A DNA stretch of 21,570 bases, taken from IMG/VR virus record IMGVR_UViG_3300025809_000151, positions 1 through 21,570 of that record; one strand, given 5' to 3'. Position numbers and translations under genes: made by a program. The DNA is from a virus. The notes beneath the pieces are model-generated. The model did no database searches. It was not told where the DNA came from and worked only from the letters and a program-made list of their open reading frames with translations. Shown one piece after another: positions 16,735 to 21,570 of this stretch; positions within the stretch are counted from its first letter, which is position 1; each line of letters starts with the position of its first letter.

Positions 16735-17776
16735 AAGACTTGTTTCCTTGCTTGATGTCGTTGACGTTGCTGTTCTGCGCTACCGCATCCCCAACGCTAC
16801 CCAACATGCCCACACCGAACTCAATCCAAGGGGCAATCTTCTGGAGACCCTTGATGTCATCTGAGACCGGCATCTGCCGGGGGTCGATAACGGTATTGAC
16901 TTGGTTGTCACGAGCAATCTGGAGGTTCTGGATGTCTTGGTAGAAGCTGTCAGCAGCGTTCTTACGTGTTTGTTGGAACCTACGGGCACCCTTAGAGGTC
17001 TGTGAGGAGATGTCGTTAAACGTCTCTCGTGCAGACACACCAGACAGGTTAGAGGCACCGGTAGACGCAACAGCGCCCGAGCGTGCCATACGGCCTGTCA
17101 TTTCGAAGTCGAAGGCCTGTTGGCGTACGGTAAGATCATTCTGGAGGAACTTGAGGGCCGTACTGTCTACACTAGCGTCGTACGTAGCAGCAGCAGCCGC
17201 CTTGTTACGCTCGTAGTAGGCAACCTTCTCAGCCCGTTCCTGAGCAGCTTGTTTCTCAGCCGCATAGTTGTTGAAGAGGCTAGACGCTCCCTGCTGTAGG
17301 AAGTCCACGGCAAGCCCAGCGCCCTGAGACGCAAGGAAGCTACCAGCGCTGCCAAGCATACCACCACCGGCACCTGAGGCAGCAGCAGTACCACCACCGG
17401 CAGCAGCAGCGCCGCCCCCAGCAGCAGCGGTACCACCAGCGGCAGCACCTGTGGCACCTAAGCCCATAGCATTGGCCGCTAGTCCACCTGTGAGGCCCAC
17501 AGCAGCCGCACCGCCGACACCAAAGTCAACTAATGCGTTCTGCTCGTAGCTACCTGTTACGCCGTATTCTACGCCGTCGTAGGCTTGGTTAGCAGCGGAC
17601 CAGCCACCAGCAGCACCAGCGGCAGCACCGAGAGGGCCACCCAGAAGGAAGCCCCCGATGCCACCACCGACACCACCTACAAGGTTGGTGCCGAGGTTGC
17701 CGATGTTATTCCAGAAGCCACGGTCTTCTTCCCAGAGGCTATCTGATCCGTCGTTTTTGAAGTCAAATAGACCCAT
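16724..17776 (-). CDS. 14: Internal virion protein, T7 gp14-like
   Basis: A 350-residue protein (T7 gp14 has 196). The C-terminal two-thirds fit the gp14 pattern: an Ala-rich helix (EKQAAQERAEKVAYYERNKA), a long helical stretch with a GRMARSGAVASTGASNLSG bend, RRFQQTRKNAADSFYQDIQ, and a weakly hydrophobic end (WIEFGVGMLGSVGDAV). gp14 inserts in the outer membrane during DNA ejection. The N-terminal 165 residues are an extension absent from T7, with Gly/Ala-rich segments (GGVGGGIGGFLLGGPLG; then repeated AAAGGG-type runs at about 108-140) that could pack as close-helix or membrane pieces. It has a GGAGG ribosome site eight bases before the ATG, starts two bases after the tail protein B stop, and no gp13-like gene lies between. 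Confidence 0.78.
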   Translation of the reverse strand: MGLFDFKNDGSDSLWEEDRGFWNNIGNLGTNLVGGVGGGIGGFLLGGPLGAAAGAAGGWSAANQAYDGVEYGVTGSYEQNALVDFGVGGAAAVGLTGGLAANAMGLGATGAAAGGTAAAGGGAAAAGGGTAAASGAGGGMLGSAGSFLASQGAGLAVDFLQQGASSLFNNYAAEKQAAQERAEKVAYYERNKAAAAATYDASVDSTALKFLQNDLTVRQQAFDFEMTGRMARSGAVASTGASNLSGVSARETFNDISSQTSKGARRFQQTRKNAADSFYQDIQNLQIARDNQVNTVIDPRQMPVSDDIKGLQKIAPWIEFGVGMLGSVGDAVAQNSNVNDIKQGNKSYGS

Positions 17777-17778
17777 AG

Positions 17779-20340
17779 TTAGATCCTCCGAGCTTTCGGT
17801 TGATGGTCACCGAACCAGTCTACGTGCAAGATGTTGCTACGGAATGGTCCAGAGTTCTTGATTGAGATCACAGCGTTGTCGTTACGGAGCATCACAGGGA
17901 CCTTGTGGAACCCACTGTCGAACGTCACCTTGCCACTGAAGATGTCAGTGAAACCGGCACGAGGGCCAGCGGCATAGGAACGTGTAGGGCGGCCACGAGA
18001 AGCAATGTCCACGTCGAAGGACACACTGTCTGCGTATGCTACGTTGAGGTGCTGAAGCTGAAGTCGTCCATCCGTCATCACCATCTCGCCAGAGTTATCC
18101 TTCTTAGGGATACGCCGGTAGATCGTGGAGAGAATGACCTCCATATCATACTGCACGCCAACAACGATGTTGGAGAGATTTGAGGTAACGTCACCGGGTA
18201 CGAACAGGTTGCCACCAGAGGTGATCCGGTCGTACGGCAGGGTGTTACCGCTAGAGAGATCCCAGACCTCTACGTTGAGGAGGTTGGCATCGTAAGGGAT
18301 GTTGAGAAGCGTCTCATCCTGAGCGCTGTAGTAGGACCCTGTAGGGGTTACAGCGTAGTCGAGGAGCAGCCTGTCTTCTATTTCGTTCTGGTCTCGGATG
18401 TCGATACGGATAAGCTCACGTTCGCCTCCCAAGCCTGCTACTAGGAACAGGTGGTCGTCAAACATCGCCAGACCCTCAATGGACCCCTCACCGATCTCCC
18501 AACGTGACCATGCGGATTGCACCTTGGTCTCTCCAGCCATCTCGAACTTGTAGATGTAGAGAGCACCAGCGTCACCTGTGGAGTGGATAGCGATGAACTT
18601 GTGGTCACGACTTACGGCCATGCTACTTGCACCCGAAGGGATGTACTGAGGCACAGCGATGGTAAGGTCGTTACCGAGGATACGTTCATCAGAGAGCCGC
18701 AAGTAGAACTCACGAACCTGAGTGAAGGTACCGATGTCGGCAGCAGCGATAGCTGTGTCACCGAGAACGATAGGCTTAACTTCTGTAGACACCTTGTAGT
18801 CCGCCACCTGAGCAGCCGTCACGGTAGAGCCTGTGATGACACCGTTAGGTGAGTAGACGATGAACTGTCCCTTGTCAGAGTGAAGGAGCAGTTGGTTACG
18901 AATAGGGGTAGCAGCGTAGAGAACGTTCACTCGCCCGAAGTTGAGATCCACGTCGATCCGCTCATCCTGCTCCACCTGAATAGCCGTGGTGCGGTAGAAG
19001 TTACTAACCGCTTGGCTCTCAGAGAGCGAGATGCTTTCCCCAGAGAGAAACCCGAGGCGTCCCTGAAACATAAACACGTCGTTGATCTCACGGTCTACGA
19101 AGGAGGGGCTTTCGTTACTGTCAGCCGAACCAGCGAGCCGGTCTTCCCACACGTACGCACGGAGATCAAAGGTACCGTTAGGCTGCCGAATGAGTACCTG
19201 AGGCATCGTATCGGCATCTAGCGTTTCCTGAGCGTCAGGGCCTACAGTTTCCTGCCAAGCCTGTCCGCTCCACTGTACAAAGTAATCGTCAGCAGCGAGA
19301 CCCTTCTTACCAGCAACACGTACCAGCTGGCCTTCTACGCCATGCTGAGGTAGCTCTTCGAAGTCAGAGACAACGGAGGAGACGTAAGTACAGTTGGCAC
19401 CTGAGGGGCCGTTGAAGGATACGATGTAGAACTCACGGTTACACCCGAGTTCACCCACGGCATCGTGAGCATGTCCCTTAGTGTTGTCTGAGATTACCCA
19501 AGACTGGCCACCTACGGAGGACGTACCGGACACCGCAGTTGCGAGTGAGGAGATAGCATCCTTGATGGAGTTGAGCGTGGTTGTATCGTTCTCGTTAGTC
19601 GCCGACACACTGTCAGTCGCCTGAGCGGTAACACTGTCATACTGTGGTGATGTAGAGCTACCTGTTGCCCAATCAGAGGTTGCCTGAGAGTGAGTGTTGG
19701 TAATCGAGGGTGTAGTCGTAGACCGGGCACCAGCAGTGACCGTAGAGGTCGAGGTACCAGTCGTACGAGACTTACTGTCGTAGGTAGCCGAGCGGTAGTA
19801 TGTTGTTACTACGCCAGCGTCTTCCACGTCAGTTGCCACCACGAGAGTGTACTTACCACCACCAGAGTGACCAGCGATAGCGAAGGAGGCGTTACGGCCC
19901 AGAAGAGGGCGTGTGTCAGCCACAGTGTTCGCTAGTACAGTCTTGGTGCGGTTTACGAAGAACGTGTAGTCACCCACAGTGGTTGCCCTGAGGTTTGCTG
20001 AGGGATCACTACAGGTCATGTAGGTGGAGGCGTTGCCTACTACATTTACAGTCTGGGCTGTGCCGTTGAGGTCGAAAACCTCGACAGAGCCGTCAGAGTT
20101 TGCCGTTACGATATACTTCTCAGCAAGGTCACGGTCGATTGTATGTACAAAGGTTGAGGTACCGAGCGCATTGCTGGTCAGGTTGCCGATATGCTCAGCA
20201 CCCCGCCGCTTGTTAAGCCCATGGACCGCCGAGAGGTAAGCGTTTGTTACGCTGTCAGCAGCCGTAGGAATGCGTAGCTCAGGTACCTGTTGAGTGACAC
20301 CGCCAGTTAGACTGGGGATGCTATCAGACAGGTAGGGCAT
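17779..20340 (-). CDS. 12: Tail tubular protein B (nozzle), T7 gp12-like
   Basis: The 853-residue nozzle protein of the short tail (T7 gp12 has 794). It aligns along its length: SIPSLTGGVTQQVPELRIP near the start, LNKRRGAEHIGNL, YTFFVNRTKTV, YFVQWSGQAWQETVG, TMPQVLIRQPNGTFDLR, the central PSFVDREINDVFMFQGRLGF and LSGESISLS, and C-terminal IGRLQL-like GRLQLQHLNVAYADS, all with recognisable T7 counterparts. Residues about 175-275 form a Ser/Thr/Ala-rich low-complexity insertion (TTGTSTSTVTAGARSTTTPS) I do not recall in T7. The stop of protein A and the ATG of this gene share one base (TAATG), with GGAGG six bases upstream, so translation is coupled. Confidence 0.95.
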   Translation of the reverse strand: MPYLSDSIPSLTGGVTQQVPELRIPTAADSVTNAYLSAVHGLNKRRGAEHIGNLTSNALGTSTFVHTIDRDLAEKYIVTANSDGSVEVFDLNGTAQTVNVVGNASTYMTCSDPSANLRATTVGDYTFFVNRTKTVLANTVADTRPLLGRNASFAIAGHSGGGKYTLVVATDVEDAGVVTTYYRSATYDSKSRTTGTSTSTVTAGARSTTTPSITNTHSQATSDWATGSSTSPQYDSVTAQATDSVSATNENDTTTLNSIKDAISSLATAVSGTSSVGGQSWVISDNTKGHAHDAVGELGCNREFYIVSFNGPSGANCTYVSSVVSDFEELPQHGVEGQLVRVAGKKGLAADDYFVQWSGQAWQETVGPDAQETLDADTMPQVLIRQPNGTFDLRAYVWEDRLAGSADSNESPSFVDREINDVFMFQGRLGFLSGESISLSESQAVSNFYRTTAIQVEQDERIDVDLNFGRVNVLYAATPIRNQLLLHSDKGQFIVYSPNGVITGSTVTAAQVADYKVSTEVKPIVLGDTAIAAADIGTFTQVREFYLRLSDERILGNDLTIAVPQYIPSGASSMAVSRDHKFIAIHSTGDAGALYIYKFEMAGETKVQSAWSRWEIGEGSIEGLAMFDDHLFLVAGLGGERELIRIDIRDQNEIEDRLLLDYAVTPTGSYYSAQDETLLNIPYDANLLNVEVWDLSSGNTLPYDRITSGGNLFVPGDVTSNLSNIVVGVQYDMEVILSTIYRRIPKKDNSGEMVMTDGRLQLQHLNVAYADSVSFDVDIASRGRPTRSYAAGPRAGFTDIFSGKVTFDSGFHKVPVMLRNDNAVISIKNSGPFRSNILHVDWFGDHQPKARRI

Positions 20341-20939
20341 TAGTAGCCTCCGAGGTGACGTGAGGAGATGTAGTTAGAGAGCGGGTTGTCCCAGAGTACG
20401 TTGCGGTCTGCGTTCTTACCTTCGTCCTGCTTTAGAGCGACGTAGGCACGGGAGGCTTGAGCCTGCACTTGGGCCATGTCAGCGTCTGCGCCTACTACAC
20501 GGTTCATGTAGCGGTGCTGTGCGTCGAGGGTAATGAAGCGACGGGCTTCTTCTGGGAGATCATCGAAGTCCCAAAGGTAAACCAAGTCGGCATACACTTC
20601 GGTCTCGAAGGTAGCCGTGAAGTCAACCATGTTGAACAGCTTGGAGTTACGAATGGTGAACCGCTGTGTACGGTCGTTCCACCCATTGACATCCGTAGCG
20701 TCCACTCGGGTGACGTTGGTAGGGACAAAGATGTTGTTGTTCGTGTCAGGTGTGAGCTTAGCCTTACGGCGAGTGTTCCAACTCCAGCCACGGCTCTGCA
20801 ATTCACGGGAGACCTCATCGATGACTTGGATGGCAATCTGTGCCTCGGCAATGTCGTCTACGAGGTTTGATACGGGGTACTCGCCTACAGCCGTCAGTAG
20901 ACTGTTCACTGCATCGAGTTTGGTAGATGGTGTAAGCAT
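20340..20939 (-). CDS. 11: Tail tubular protein A (gatekeeper/adaptor), T7 gp11-like
   Basis: A 199-residue protein (T7 gp11 has 196) forming the ring between portal and nozzle. Family features seen are LDAVNSLLTAVGEYPVSNL near the N-terminus, SRELQSRGWSWNTRR, the FVPTNVTRVDAT strand, DLVYLWDFDDLPEEARRFIT, and QHRYMNRVVGADADMAQVQ followed by a helical end. Length and residue order fit the family closely, with no insertion. It is the first gene after the capsid terminator; an AAGGCGG ribosome site lies just upstream of the ATG. Confidence 0.95.
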   Translation of the reverse strand: MLTPSTKLDAVNSLLTAVGEYPVSNLVDDIAEAQIAIQVIDEVSRELQSRGWSWNTRRKAKLTPDTNNNIFVPTNVTRVDATDVNGWNDRTQRFTIRNSKLFNMVDFTATFETEVYADLVYLWDFDDLPEEARRFITLDAQHRYMNRVVGADADMAQVQAQASRAYVALKQDEGKNADRNVLWDNPLSNYISSRHLGGY

Positions 20940-20962
20940 TGTATCCGCCTTAGGTTGATTTT

Positions 20963-20992
20963 AAAAGGGGAGCCCCGCTAAGGACCCCCCTT
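20963..20992 (-). terminator. Rho-independent terminator after the capsid gene (Tphi position)
   Basis: On the minus strand AAGGGGGGUCC and GGGCUCCCCUU pair over 11 bases including G-U pairs, around loop UUAGCG, and run into UUUU then AAAA. It lies 18 bases after the capsid stop and before tail tubular protein A, exactly where T7 has Tphi. Partial read-through there lowers expression of tail and internal genes relative to capsid. Confidence 0.88.
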
Positions 20993-21009
20993 GAAAGGTA
21001 GTTTATGAC

Positions 21010-21570
21010 TTAAGCGTCAGCAGCTTTACGTACTTCGTACAGAGCCGAAGGACGCAGAACGTCGGAACCGAAGAGCATCTTGGAAGCGAGCAAGGTGCCC
21101 TGCTTAGCTACAGAGTACTCAGTCTCGGTAACCATGTCCTGAGCCTTGATCATGCCAATGGCAGAGGAGTGCATGAACATGCCGAGCGTGTCGGTAGCGT
21201 TGATAGCGTAATCGTCGCCGAAGCCGCCAGTAGCGGAGTTCATTGGCGTACGGCCATCTGGACCGGTGTTGCTGTTAGCGGTACCGTTGATCGCCATGTG
21301 GTTGGTCTTGATCAGGTTAAAGCCTGCAACTTGGTACAACTCAGCCTTAGCGAAGTCACCGTTCGTGGACAGGTCACGGTTCAGCAGCTTGGAGACAGTT
21401 GTGTCGTTGCTGTTGATCAGAGCGTAGTAGGTAGACGGAGCTACGTACAGAGCACGATCTTCGTATGGGATGTCTTCCATGTCGAAGTATGCAGCAGCTT
21501 CAAACGCAGCGTTGATAAGCTCAGCAGCGCCACCAGCGGTGCCTACGTGCTTAGTTACAGCGTTGTTCAT
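21010..21570 (-). CDS. 10: Major capsid protein, T7 gp10-like (5' part outside window)
   Basis: C-terminal 186 residues of the HK97-fold shell protein, cut at the right edge; the terminal ATG is most likely an internal Met, since T7 gp10A has 345 residues. Similarity to T7 gp10 is seen in INAAFEAAAYFDMEDIPYED, then RALYVAPSTYYALIN, LLNRDLSTNGDFAKAELYQV, the FNLIKTNHM strand, and the C-terminal LGMFMHSSAIGMIKAQDM and SKMLFGSDVLRPSA, which correspond to the T7 VIGLFMHRSAVGTVKLRDL and AKYAMGHGGLRPEAAG segments. The protein ends shortly after this in KAADA, with no gp10B-like frameshift extension evident before the terminator. Confidence 0.93.
   Translation of the reverse strand: MNNAVTKHVGTAGGAAELINAAFEAAAYFDMEDIPYEDRALYVAPSTYYALINSNDTTVSKLLNRDLSTNGDFAKAELYQVAGFNLIKTNHMAINGTANSNTGPDGRTPMNSATGGFGDDYAINATDTLGMFMHSSAIGMIKAQDMVTETEYSVAKQGTLLASKMLFGSDVLRPSALYEVRKAADA

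Noticed and set aside
20940-21009. Frameshift extension of the capsid protein like T7 gp10B
   Set aside because: Only about 18 bases separate the capsid stop from the terminator hairpin, and no slippery site with a downstream extension frame was evident.

Overview
The window is the late structural, lysis and packaging half of a T7-like podovirus genome (Autographiviridae-type organisation). Every convincing gene lies on the minus strand, so the genome reads from right to left. Several products align over most of their length with recalled T7 proteins: the C-terminal half of the major capsid protein, tail tubular proteins A and B, the tail-fibre N-terminus, and a large terminase that can be followed almost residue by residue. 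The host cannot be named. The fibre repeats, the LamG protein and the glycine-rich tip protein are of a style I associate with marine T7-like phages, but that is inference.

Layout in transcription order: major capsid protein (21570-21010, cut by the window edge); a strong hairpin terminator in the place of T7 Tphi (20992-20963); tail tubular protein A; tail tubular protein B; three internal virion (ejection) proteins in the positions of T7 gp14, gp15 and gp16; a 1064-residue collagen-like tail fibre; a glycine-rich adhesin-like protein; a first terminator-like hairpin (6115-6081); a coiled-coil plus one-membrane-segment protein, probably a holin or holin accessory; an 84-residue beta-type protein; a 1146-residue LamG-containing virion or adhesion protein; a second, almost identical hairpin (1974-1940); the small terminase; and the large terminase, which runs off the left edge. 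Genes are packed with overlaps or gaps of a few bases, and most have clear Shine-Dalgarno sequences. No stretch longer than 300 bases lacks a gene.

The proteins would work together as follows. Capsid and nozzle proteins form the shell and short tail. The three internal proteins are ejected to make the DNA conduit. The fibre, probably with the glycine-rich and LamG proteins, recognises the host surface. The membrane protein contributes to lysis, and the two terminase subunits package concatemeric DNA.

Departures from T7 are concentrated in host-contact and accessory parts. They are a cassette of three genes between two near-identical hairpins, three separate candidate receptor-binding proteins, a perfect-period 90-bp coding repeat in the gp16-like protein together with no visible lytic transglycosylase domain, a Ser/Thr-rich insertion in the nozzle protein, and no gp13 or Rz-type gene at their T7 positions. 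I saw no tRNA, CRISPR array, insertion sequence, integrase or defence system.
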